Shown piece after piece: positions 1 through 6,318 of a DNA stretch of 6,764 nucleotides. Numbering within the stretch: the stretch's first letter is position 1; each line of letters starts with the position of its first letter. The translations under genes were made by a program, and so were the position numbers. The notes below the pieces were generated by a model, which did not search any database, was not told where the DNA came from, and worked only from the letters and a program-made list of their open reading frames with translations. Source of the DNA: Opitutales bacterium (lineage in GTDB: Bacteria > Verrucomicrobiota > Verrucomicrobiia > Opitutales > UBA2987); contig JAJFLT010000153.1 in assembly GCA_021772555.1 (NCBI GenBank), positions 1-6,764 on the forward strand. Reading direction: 5' to 3'.

Positions 1-1074
1 GGAACCACGCCGCCGACCCTTGATGCTGGCTTCGGCCCACACCTTGGCCACTTCATAAATTTTTTCGGCCGGAATCATGGTGCGATCTTCCACATCTTCC
101 GGCTTGTAGCCTTTTTTAACCTCATCGACATACTTTTCCCAACCCGAGGTGTAGTTCTTGAGGAAATCCCAAGCCACCGCATCGGGATATTTTTCCATGA
201 TGGCGTAGGCCAACGCGTTATGGATGGAGATATCTCCGTTAATGGTCGGGAAATGATGGCTATTAAATCGGTTGATATCCTCTAACCCCTGTACTGTGCC
301 CGTTCTACGGGGGTCCACGACCAGCGTTGGGATATTCGTTTTAGCTTTATGGTCGGCCACCCGCCAGAACAGAATAGGGTGGGCACCCCGCGCATTATGA
401 CCCCAGAATGTTATCATATCCGCCAATTCGACATCTTCATAGGCAGTAGGAGGGGTGTCCGAACCGAGCGATTTGATGTAGCCGGTCACGGCGGAAGTCA
501 TGCACATGCGGGCGTTGGCCTCGATCGTATTGGAGCCCAATATACCCTTCATGAAAATATTTTCCAGGTATTGTCCCTCCAATGAAAGTTGGCCCGAGCC
601 ATAGAGCCCGACTGAGTTACCCCCGGCTTCCTGGATGATTTCCGTTATTTGCTCGGCGATCAGTTCCTCCGCTTCTTCCCAAGTGGCCTTGCGAAACAGG
701 CTTGGATCGTAGGAGCCCTTGGTTTGGGATACCTTGCCCCGCAGCGGGTCAGACATATCCTTGCGGATCAACGGCGTGTCCAGCCGGTTCACATAAATGG
801 CCTCGGCGGAAGTGAGCCCTTTGATGCACTGCAGCCCTTTGTTGGTCGGGTGGTCCTTATCTGGAACGATGTTCGTAATGCGCCCATTGCGGGTTTTAAT
901 GATGGTACCGCAACCCACACCGCAATAAGGACAGGCGGAAAGGATGTCCGTTTCGGCCTCATTCTTTTCCAGTTCATAGGGGCCGTCGCCCTCCGGTACG
1001 GACCATCCGGTTTTCGTCACCCCGGTCAATGCGGCGGTGGCCGCGGAGTATTTCATGAAAGAGCGCCTCTTCAT
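1..1074 (-). CDS. Tat-leader molybdopterin oxidoreductase, NapA/NasA-like (N-terminal part, runs off the left edge)
   Basis: The frame is open from an ATG at 1074 to base 1, giving 358 codons; the C-terminal half lies outside the window. The leader MKRRSFMKYSAATAALTG carries a twin-arginine motif (RRSFMK), which points to folded export to the periplasm. Residues 48-83 hold C48-x2-C51-x3-C55-x27-C83, the [4Fe-4S] motif of the molybdopterin oxidoreductase family, followed by the usual Lys85-Gly86. Around residue 191 the sequence reads NARMCMTSAVTGY, matching the NapA/NasA pattern NARxCMxSAV. Cys191 is therefore the predicted molybdenum ligand, where formate dehydrogenases carry selenocysteine or Cys in a different context. 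YEDVELAD and HPILFWR further on also fit this clade. Family members bind bis-MGD and most reduce nitrate, but the substrate here is not proven. The start is supported by AAGGAA seven bases upstream. It lies 27 bases after the cytochrome gene and is probably cotranscribed with it. The catalytic C-terminal half is needed to separate nitrate reductase from other oxidoreductases. Confidence 0.9.
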   Translation of the reverse strand, partial: MKRRSFMKYSAATAALTGVTKTGWSVPEGDGPYELEKNEAETDILSACPYCGVGCGTIIKTRNGRITNIVPDKDHPTNKGLQCIKGLTSAEAIYVNRLDTPLIRKDMSDPLRGKVSQTKGSYDPSLFRKATWEEAEELIAEQITEIIQEAGGNSVGLYGSGQLSLEGQYLENIFMKGILGSNTIEANARMCMTSAVTGYIKSLGSDTPPTAYEDVELADMITFWGHNARGAHPILFWRVADHKAKTNIPTLVVDPRRTGTVQGLEDINRFNSHHFPTINGDISIHNALAYAIMEKYPDAVAWDFLKNYTSGWEKYVDEVKKGYKPEDVEDRTMIPAEKIYEVAKVWAEASIKGRRRGS

Positions 1075-1080
1075 TGGTTT

Positions 1081-1086
1081 TTCCTT
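1081..1086 (-). promoter_or_regulatory. Ribosome binding site of the molybdoenzyme gene
   Basis: On the minus strand AAGGAA lies six bases before the ATG at 1074 and inside the 27-base gap after the cytochrome stop codon. It is the only clear Shine-Dalgarno sequence among the four visible starts, and it supports the start that includes the twin-arginine leader. Confidence 0.55.
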
Positions 1087-1101
1087 GATTTTTTAACGGT
1101 T

Positions 1102-2556
1102 TTAATTGGGCAGGCTTCGCAAGTAGGTGGTTATGTCGTAAACATCCTCATCGCTTAAATTGGCTATTCCCTCTGGTCCTATGAATGGTTTCATGGGAGT
1201 TCCCACCCGGCCTTGTTTGAGGGTTTGGTAAATATAATCGTCCGAGGCGGCTTTTAAGAAACCGGGTAGCCCGATTCCCGGTCCCGATCCACCGGTTGCA
1301 TATCCCTGCCCCTCGGGGCCGTGGCAAGCTACACAAAAAACTTCGAACTTGCCCTTGCCCGCTTCTTTATCGCCGTTGAAAACAGTGTAGGCATCGACCG
1401 AAATGTGCACTTCGTTCTCCACCGGCAATGCCCTCAGGTAGGCAATGATGTCGGCCAGGACTTTCTCACTCAAATCGGGCCGGCCCACCATGGCCGTGCC
1501 GGGTCGTCCGCTGCTCACGGTCTGTTTAATGAAATCATCCGAGGCGATGGCCAGAAAATCCCGGTTGCGGATGCTGGGAGCAAACCCGACCTTGCCCACC
1601 CCGCCAATCTGATGACAAGCCGCGCAGTTGATATTGAAATGTTCCTCCCCTTTGATGGGGTCGCCGGCACCCCTGAAAGTTGCCACTGCGCCTTTTTCAA
1701 CGGTTTGCAAACTTCTCAAATAAGTGATGATGTCCGAAGCATCCTCCACGGACAGATTGGCCACGCCGCGAGCGCCCAGAAAAGACTTCATGGGCGTTCC
1801 CATGCGACCATGCTTCAACGTTTGAAAAATAAAATCATCCGAGGCCACACCCAGAAAACCAGGAAGTCCAATGCCGGGGCCGGAACCTCCGTCGGAATAA
1901 CCGCGACCCTCCTCGCCGTGACAGGAGGCACAGTAAATATTGAATGAGGCTTCACCCGCTTCCGCATTGCCGATATAGGATTTATGGGGATCGACTTCGA
2001 TAACCACCGGATTGCTTACTGGCAGCGATCTCAAGTAAGCCACGATTCCATCGATCTGGTAATCGGAAAGGTCCGGTCTCGGTGGCATGGCCGTCCCTGG
2101 ACGTCCGCCTTTGATGGTCTTTTTAATAAAATCGTCCGAAGCCAGAGCAAGAAAGTCCCGGTTGCGGATGCTGGGGGCGAACCCGACCTTACCCTCGGCT
2201 CCTAATTGGTGGCAGGCGGCGCAATTGGCATTGAATAGCGATTCCCCCCTTGCGATCCTTGCCACCGGATTTTCTATGGCACTGGACACCGGAGATGACT
2301 CGGTAGCCTCTACGATAGTCGTAACTGCCTCTCGTTCAAATATTTGCGATTGATCGACAGGCGCAATGGAAGGAGAATTTTCGGCAATTTCTGTTCCCTC
2401 AATGGCCGGTGTTTTATTATCGCCCAGGTAAATCTTAGCGGCGAACCCTATGAGCCCGATGAATACCAGCAAAAAAATAACCGTATAAAATCCAAGGAAT
2501 GATTGAAAAACTTTTCCTTTGCCGGTCTTTATTTGTTCTTCTTTTTCAATAGACAT
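1102..2556 (-). CDS. Membrane-anchored tetraheme cytochrome c with duplicated A-B domain pair
   Basis: This 484-residue protein has a short basic cytoplasmic tail, one hydrophobic segment at about residues 18-43 that works as an uncleaved anchor, and a linker rich in Ser, Glu and Pro (about 47-100). Four small class I cytochrome c domains follow. Heme-binding CxxCH motifs start at C112, C209, C311 and C408. A GT-A/P-M motif follows each one and supplies a likely distal ligand (M157, M256, M356, M455). Domains 1 and 3 (type A: CAACHQ, GKVGFAPSIRNRDF) resemble each other closely. So do domains 2 and 4 (type B: GGSGPGIGLPGF). This shows an ancestral two-domain unit that was duplicated. The expected role is electron transfer at the periplasmic face of the membrane, most simply to or from the molybdoenzyme encoded 27 bases downstream. 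It is not NapB or NapC: NapC/NirT proteins have different, mostly bis-His heme motifs, and NapB is a small diheme protein. No Shine-Dalgarno is seen before the ATG, but this start gives a proper anchor topology. An independent role with a bc1 complex or oxidase cannot be excluded. Confidence 0.93.
   Translation of the reverse strand: MSIEKEEQIKTGKGKVFQSFLGFYTVIFLLVFIGLIGFAAKIYLGDNKTPAIEGTEIAENSPSIAPVDQSQIFEREAVTTIVEATESSPVSSAIENPVARIARGESLFNANCAACHQLGAEGKVGFAPSIRNRDFLALASDDFIKKTIKGGRPGTAMPPRPDLSDYQIDGIVAYLRSLPVSNPVVIEVDPHKSYIGNAEAGEASFNIYCASCHGEEGRGYSDGGSGPGIGLPGFLGVASDDFIFQTLKHGRMGTPMKSFLGARGVANLSVEDASDIITYLRSLQTVEKGAVATFRGAGDPIKGEEHFNINCAACHQIGGVGKVGFAPSIRNRDFLAIASDDFIKQTVSSGRPGTAMVGRPDLSEKVLADIIAYLRALPVENEVHISVDAYTVFNGDKEAGKGKFEVFCVACHGPEGQGYATGGSGPGIGLPGFLKAASDDYIYQTLKQGRVGTPMKPFIGPEGIANLSDEDVYDITTYLRSLPN
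1105..2247 (-). repeat. Intragenic tandem duplication in the cytochrome gene (period 597 bases, 199 codons)
   Basis: Residues 104-302 (bases 1651-2247) and 303-484 (bases 1105-1650) align without shift at a period of exactly 199 codons. Cys112 pairs with Cys311, Cys209 with Cys408, Gly104 with Gly303 and Gly201 with Gly400. Similarity is also visible in the DNA: the stretch starting at 1560 (cccggttgcggatgctggg) recurs at 2157, which is 597 bases away. The two copies have diverged at many other sites, so the duplication is not very recent. Confidence 0.88.
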
Positions 2557-2831
2557 GGAAACAACAGGAGATACTTGGACCTTGATCAGATCGGGGTTAG
2601 GTCGGAAAACTTAAGTGCCCTTCAAGTATAGAGCATAGATCTTTGGTCTGTCCTCGCATATTTTGCCTTTCTTTGGGCATGATTTGGCAACGGGCGGTAA
2701 TCTGAGATGAGGCGCTCCACCGTCGAATTAGTTTTTCAAGTCCTGAAATTTGCAATTACCGTGCGAAAGTAATACCGATAGGATGATATTTTATTCATTT
2801 ACTGTGGAAATTTTCCGGGCATACTAACCCC
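2557..2831. other. Divergent intergenic region between the cytochrome operon and the first symporter
   Basis: These 275 bases separate two genes that point away from each other, so they should hold both promoters. I see no ORF with protein-like content and no RNA gene. A promoter candidate for the cytochrome side is listed separately. On the symporter side the sequence is AT-rich (about 2775-2800), but no convincing -35/-10 pair can be named. A short palindrome GGAAA-T-TTTCC sits at 2806-2816, 15 bases before the symporter ATG. Neither flanking start has a Shine-Dalgarno sequence. Confidence 0.6.
2625..2654 (-). promoter_or_regulatory. Candidate sigma70-type promoter for the cytochrome/molybdoenzyme operon
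   Basis: On the minus strand AGGACA (2654-2649) is followed after 18 bases by TATACT (2630-2625). They match four of six and five of six bases of the -35 and -10 consensus. Transcription would begin near 2618 and leave a leader of about 60 bases before the ATG at 2556. The match was found by eye, and the consensus of this organism is unknown. Confidence 0.3.
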
Positions 2832-4469
2832 ATGTCTGATTTGTCTCATGGAGGGTTCCACTGGATCGATGGATTGATCATAGTCGTCTATCTGTCGATT
2901 CTCACAGGCATTGGAATTTACTTTTCCAGAAAACAGAAAACCGTTGATGATTATATTCGCGGAGGGAGCAAGCTCGGTTGGCTAACTATCGGTGTTTCCT
3001 TGATGGCTGCCATCAATAGCGGGCTGGATTACGTGCAGGCCCCGGCGGTTGTTTTCGGTATCGGGATGGTCTTTATCATGGGTTTTCTCTCCTGGATATT
3101 CGTCTATCCCTGGGTTTCCCGGGTGACGCTGCCCTTTTACAAACGCCTGGACGTTTACTCCGCCTACGAATACCTGGAATTACGCTTTGGGCTCTCCGTT
3201 CGGCTTGTGGGCGCCTCCATATTTATCCTTTGGCGGATAGGTTGGATGGGTGCCGCCATCTACGTGCCCTGCCTCGCCGTGAAAGCGGCCACGGGTAACC
3301 AATTGGACATTACGTTCATGGTTGTGGTGTTGGGAACGGTTGTCACTTTTTATACCATGCTTGGTGGAATGAAAGCGGTTGTATGGACAGATGTTTCGCA
3401 GTTCTGCATCATGTTTATTGGCCTTGCCGCGACCTTCATATTCATCGTTTCAAAAATACCCGGAGGGATGGGTGAATTATGGCGCGTGGCTGCTCAAGCG
3501 GGAAGGCTCGATCTAACCGCCTCGATGGTTCTCGACGGTGCAATGTGGGATCGCTTTGTCACTTACGTAACTACCGAAGTAACCTTTTTTGGAATTGTCT
3601 TCCTTGCGTTTTTGAGTCGAGCCACAACCTTTACCGCCGATCAAGTGGTCATCCAGAGATTTCAATCCTCCAAAACTTTGCCGGAAGCCCGCAAATCATT
3701 TCTCATTAATGCATTTTCCGATACCGTTTGGATGGCGGTTCTCGGTTTTATCGGACTGGCTCTTTTCGCCTACTTTTATCACTATCCCTTTCCCGAAGGC
3801 ATGCAGAATGACCGTGTGCTCCCTTACTTCATGGCCATAAATTTTCCCGTTGGGCTGACCGGTATCGTTATTGCCGCCATATTTGCGGCCTCTCTCTCCA
3901 GTGTCGATGCGGCCATCAATTCGACAACCTCGATTGTGGTGGTCGATTTTTATAGTCGCTTGATCCTGGGCCACAAACGTCCTCTCGACGATTGTGGGGC
4001 GGCTGAACAACGTCGCCTTCTCTTCGTATCCAGAATAGCGAGTTTATGCATAGGAGTGTTAATGATTCTAATCGGTACCAACATTGAGCGAATGGGTGAA
4101 ATATATCAGGCTGGAAATAAAATACTGGGGGCATTTTTTGGCCCCTTGTTCGGGATATTTATTTTGGGTATGTTCAGCAAGAAGAGTCATTCAATCGGTG
4201 TAATCATTGGGGCTGTGGTTGGTTTGAGTTCCAGTTGTTTTGCCTCTTTTTTCAGTGAATTAATTTGGTTGCAGAATGTTTGCGGACCCATTTTCGGTGA
4301 TGAATTCGTTTACTTTTTTATGAACCTAAGTTGGCAATGGCCCTCGCCCATAGGCATTTTCATGACATTGTTGGCGGGCGGAATTGCCAGTTACCTAATT
4401 CCCTATAAACGCAGCGAAGAAAATCCGCTCACATTTAAGGAAGTAATGCGGAAACCTTTGCCCGAATAA
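2832..4469 (+). CDS. Sodium:solute symporter, SSS/SLC5 family (first of two)
   Basis: This is a 545-residue polytopic membrane protein of normal length for the SSS family, with about 13 hydrophobic segments from residue 11 to about 523. Family marks are RGGSKLGW at 43-50 after the first helix, YTMLGGMKAVVWTDVSQ at 174-190, and ASLSSVDAAINSTTSIVVVDFY at 353-374. The paired serines S356/S357 fall where vSGLT has the Na2-site serines. GNKILGAFFGPLFGIFILG (428-446) matches the second family signature region. The protein should couple inward sodium flow to uptake of an organic solute. The substrate cannot be read from the sequence: SSS members carry sugars, monocarboxylates, amino acids, sialic acid or vitamins. 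The gene is divergent from the redox operon and convergent with a second, only distantly similar symporter. The ATG start has no Shine-Dalgarno but leaves a short tail just before the first helix, as expected. Confidence 0.93.
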   Translation: MSDLSHGGFHWIDGLIIVVYLSILTGIGIYFSRKQKTVDDYIRGGSKLGWLTIGVSLMAAINSGLDYVQAPAVVFGIGMVFIMGFLSWIFVYPWVSRVTLPFYKRLDVYSAYEYLELRFGLSVRLVGASIFILWRIGWMGAAIYVPCLAVKAATGNQLDITFMVVVLGTVVTFYTMLGGMKAVVWTDVSQFCIMFIGLAATFIFIVSKIPGGMGELWRVAAQAGRLDLTASMVLDGAMWDRFVTYVTTEVTFFGIVFLAFLSRATTFTADQVVIQRFQSSKTLPEARKSFLINAFSDTVWMAVLGFIGLALFAYFYHYPFPEGMQNDRVLPYFMAINFPVGLTGIVIAAIFAASLSSVDAAINSTTSIVVVDFYSRLILGHKRPLDDCGAAEQRRLLFVSRIASLCIGVLMILIGTNIERMGEIYQAGNKILGAFFGPLFGIFILGMFSKKSHSIGVIIGAVVGLSSSCFASFFSELIWLQNVCGPIFGDEFVYFFMNLSWQWPSPIGIFMTLLAGGIASYLIPYKRSEENPLTFKEVMRKPLPE

Positions 4470-4481
4470 ATAATAGGTTCT

Positions 4482-4506
4482 ATCAATCGAAATGAAATTT
4501 ATTGAT
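4482..4506. terminator. Weak hairpin at the convergent 3' ends of the two symporter genes
   Basis: ATCAAT (4482-4487) and ATTGAT (4501-4506) are perfect inverted repeats. Inside them AAAT (4490-4493) pairs with ATTT (4497-4500), leaving a GAA loop and a two-base CG bulge. The position, at the stop of the minus-strand symporter and 12 bases after the stop of the plus-strand one, suits a shared terminator. The stem is nearly all A-T and no T-run follows on either strand, so an intrinsic terminator is doubtful. Confidence 0.25.
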
Positions 4507-6243
4507 CGAATTCCACACCACCGCGCCCGAAATGACAGTCAGAAATCCGCACAGTAAAAGCAGGGGCCATTGGGAAAACAATAAATAACCAAATCCCAGA
4601 AGCAATGAGTAGAGAAATATTATGCTGGCGATCCATCCGGCAAAGGCGTTTTTAAGGCCGTCGGGTTTGGGTGTTACACCGGTTTCCTCCGCAATCCGTT
4701 TCCACCCAATGCCGTTGACTCGGGTTTTTCTGTAAAATTCCTTACATTGTAATGTTGGTTCTTTGGTCGTCAGTAAGGTAACGATTATCCATGTTGCGGA
4801 TGTGACGGTCAGGTTTATGACAAGGCGAAGGGCGAAAAGATCCTCACCATTTTGATCAGGAATTAGGAACGTGAGCACATTTCCAACGACAAGTGCGGTG
4901 GTTAATGCGGAGATTTCCGACCAGGTGTTCACTTTCCACCAATACCAGCGCACAATGAGAAGCAGGGAAACCCCGCTGATAATAACGAAAATATATTTAT
5001 AGGCGACCAGAATCCCGGTAAGGTTGGTGCTTACTATTAGAGCCAGCACTGTCAACAAAACCATGCACACGCGCGCGGCTTTGACATAATGGTGAGGGTC
5101 GCGCCCTTTGGCCATATAAGGTTGGTAGACATCGTTTATCAAGTAGGAAGAACCCCAATTCATGTGGGTGTCCAGTGTGCTCATAAATGCAGCCAGCAGT
5201 GAGGCAACCATGATGCCTTTGAGACCGATGGGCAGAAATTGATCGATCATTTTAGGGTAGGCCGTTTCCGCATCGGCCAGACCGGGAAAATAAATCATTG
5301 AAGCCAGCCCGACAATCAGCCAAGGCCAGCTCCGTATTACATAATGACAAATCGAAAACCAGAAGACCGACAGCATGGCATCGCGCTCGGATCGAGTCGC
5401 CAGCATGCGTTGAACAAAGTAACCTTGGCCAGGAGCGACAGACCACCATTGCAAACCAACTACTACGAGAAAAGTAAAAACCTTCCAATCAAATTCGCCG
5501 AAGTCCGGGAAAAAATTAAAGGAATCGATTTTTAAATCCGGCGCATTTTCAAAACCGTTGGACCATCCGTTTCCACTCGATACGTCAATATAGACGATTA
5601 CGGCCAGTGCGATCGATCCTATCATAGCCAATGCGAATTGTATCAGGTCGGTGTAAACAACCCCGTAAAGGCCGGAAAGGGTCGTATAGAGAACGGCAGT
5701 CAGCCCAAGAAGAAGCAGGATCATTGTGGAAGATGTAACCGGTCCAAATAATGGAACGCTGAATAATGCTTCTTTGGGCAGGTCGAGAATAATGTCGAGT
5801 ACCTTGGACATAGCCAGAGTCACCGAGGCCATTATCACACAGTTCTTGAATACCCCGTAAAAAATTGCATTAAGAATGCGCAGGATCGAGGTGGCTTGGG
5901 AAGGCTCGTATCTTAACGCGATAAATTCAATTTCCGTGACAGCGTTTGTTCGTCTCCACAGACGGGCGAAAAAAAACACCGACGCCATCATTCCGATGGC
6001 CGAGCCCCACCAGAACCAATTGGCATAAATGCCCTCATTTCGCGTCATTCCGGCCACGAACAGTGGAGTGTCGGAGGAAAATGTAGTCGCCACCATTGAG
6101 GTTCCCGCGATGTACCAGGGAAGGCTTCGCCCCGCCACAAAAAAGTCGGCCGTATTACGGCTGGCTCTCCTGGTAAAAAAAATACCGATGCCGAGCGCGG
6201 CAAAAAGGTAGAGTCCGACAATTATCCAATCAGCCGTTGCCAT
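4483..6243 (-). CDS. Sodium:solute symporter, SSS/SLC5 family (second, carbohydrate-type context)
   Basis: This 586-residue membrane protein belongs to the same superfamily as the other symporter but to a different branch. Family marks in order are ADFFVAGRSLPWYIAGTSM at 32-50, FSSDTP at 55-60, YTTLSGLYGVVYTDLIQF at 186-203 and AAFMSTLDTHMNWGSSYLI at 351-369. In the last motif S355/T356 hold the place of the Na2-site serines. A cytoplasmic loop of about 40 residues (493-534) with FYRKTRVNGIGWKRI precedes the last two helices (about 536-556 and 559-577). This loop is familiar from SSS proteins of Bacteroidota, Planctomycetota and Verrucomicrobiota. The protein should import a solute with sodium. 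A Gfo/Idh/MocA dehydrogenase 75 bases upstream on the same strand suggests a sugar or sugar derivative, which is inference. No Shine-Dalgarno precedes the ATG, but MATADWIIVGLY begins directly at the first helix as is typical. Confidence 0.93.
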   Translation of the reverse strand: MATADWIIVGLYLFAALGIGIFFTRRASRNTADFFVAGRSLPWYIAGTSMVATTFSSDTPLFVAGMTRNEGIYANWFWWGSAIGMMASVFFFARLWRRTNAVTEIEFIALRYEPSQATSILRILNAIFYGVFKNCVIMASVTLAMSKVLDIILDLPKEALFSVPLFGPVTSSTMILLLLGLTAVLYTTLSGLYGVVYTDLIQFALAMIGSIALAVIVYIDVSSGNGWSNGFENAPDLKIDSFNFFPDFGEFDWKVFTFLVVVGLQWWSVAPGQGYFVQRMLATRSERDAMLSVFWFSICHYVIRSWPWLIVGLASMIYFPGLADAETAYPKMIDQFLPIGLKGIMVASLLAAFMSTLDTHMNWGSSYLINDVYQPYMAKGRDPHHYVKAARVCMVLLTVLALIVSTNLTGILVAYKYIFVIISGVSLLLIVRWYWWKVNTWSEISALTTALVVGNVLTFLIPDQNGEDLFALRLVINLTVTSATWIIVTLLTTKEPTLQCKEFYRKTRVNGIGWKRIAEETGVTPKPDGLKNAFAGWIASIIFLYSLLLGFGYLLFSQWPLLLLCGFLTVISGAVVWNSINKFHFD

Positions 6244-6263
6244 GATAAGGAAGCCAGCAAAGA

Positions 6264-6281
6264 ACCTGTAGATTCACAGGT
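6264..6281 (-). promoter_or_regulatory. Perfect inverted repeat ACCTGT-N6-ACAGGT before the second symporter
   Basis: The two six-base arms (6264-6269 and 6276-6281) are perfect inverted repeats six bases apart, 20 bases before the ATG at 6243. No T-run follows on the minus strand, so it does not look like a terminator for the dehydrogenase gene. It could be an operator for a dimeric regulator, or an RNA hairpin in the leader that affects translation. No regulator gene is present in the window to link it to. Confidence 0.3.
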
Positions 6282-6286
6282 AAATT

Positions 6287-6303
6287 ATTTTTTGGTAAAA
6301 AAT
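6287..6303 (-). terminator. A/T-only inverted repeat between dehydrogenase and symporter genes
   Basis: On the minus strand ATTTTTT-ACC-AAAAAAT forms a seven-base perfect inverted repeat with a three-base loop, 15 bases after the dehydrogenase stop codon. It has no G-C pairs, so the RNA hairpin would be weak. It may be a poor or partial terminator, an AT-rich promoter-like element for the symporter, or chance in an AT-rich gap. Confidence 0.18.
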
Positions 6304-6318
6304 TGCTTCGATGGGAGT

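Noticed and set aside
349..585. Plus-strand open frame of 78 codons
   Set aside because: It is antisense to the molybdoenzyme around the Cys191 motif and has no protein-like features.
649..1158. Plus-strand open frame of 169 codons spanning the start of the molybdoenzyme gene and the end of the cytochrome gene
   Set aside because: It is antisense to the [4Fe-4S] region and the Tat leader, shows no domain, and bridges two real minus-strand genes.
1321..1947. Long plus-strand open frame (208 codons) across the cytochrome gene
   Set aside because: It lies fully antisense to a gene with four clear heme motifs. The protein has no recognisable domain, and its length follows from the codon bias and repeats of the real gene.
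1105..2247. DNA repeat considered as a CRISPR-like or mobile repeat
   Set aside because: The period is 597 bases, stays in frame, and encodes paralogous cytochrome domains; it is a gene-internal duplication.
2806..2816. Palindrome GGAAA-T-TTTCC before the first symporter
   Set aside because: It is short and A/T-rich, expected by chance in such sequence, and there is no second copy to support an operator.
3696..4134. Two minus-strand frames (104 and 72 codons) inside the first symporter
   Set aside because: They are antisense to conserved transmembrane motifs of the symporter and have no recognisable domain or start signal.
4893..5003. C-terminal loop of the second symporter (FYRKTRVNGIGWKRI region lies at 4645-4767) considered as a novel domain
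   Set aside because: This loop between late helices is familiar from SSS proteins of Bacteroidota and related phyla, so it is not new.
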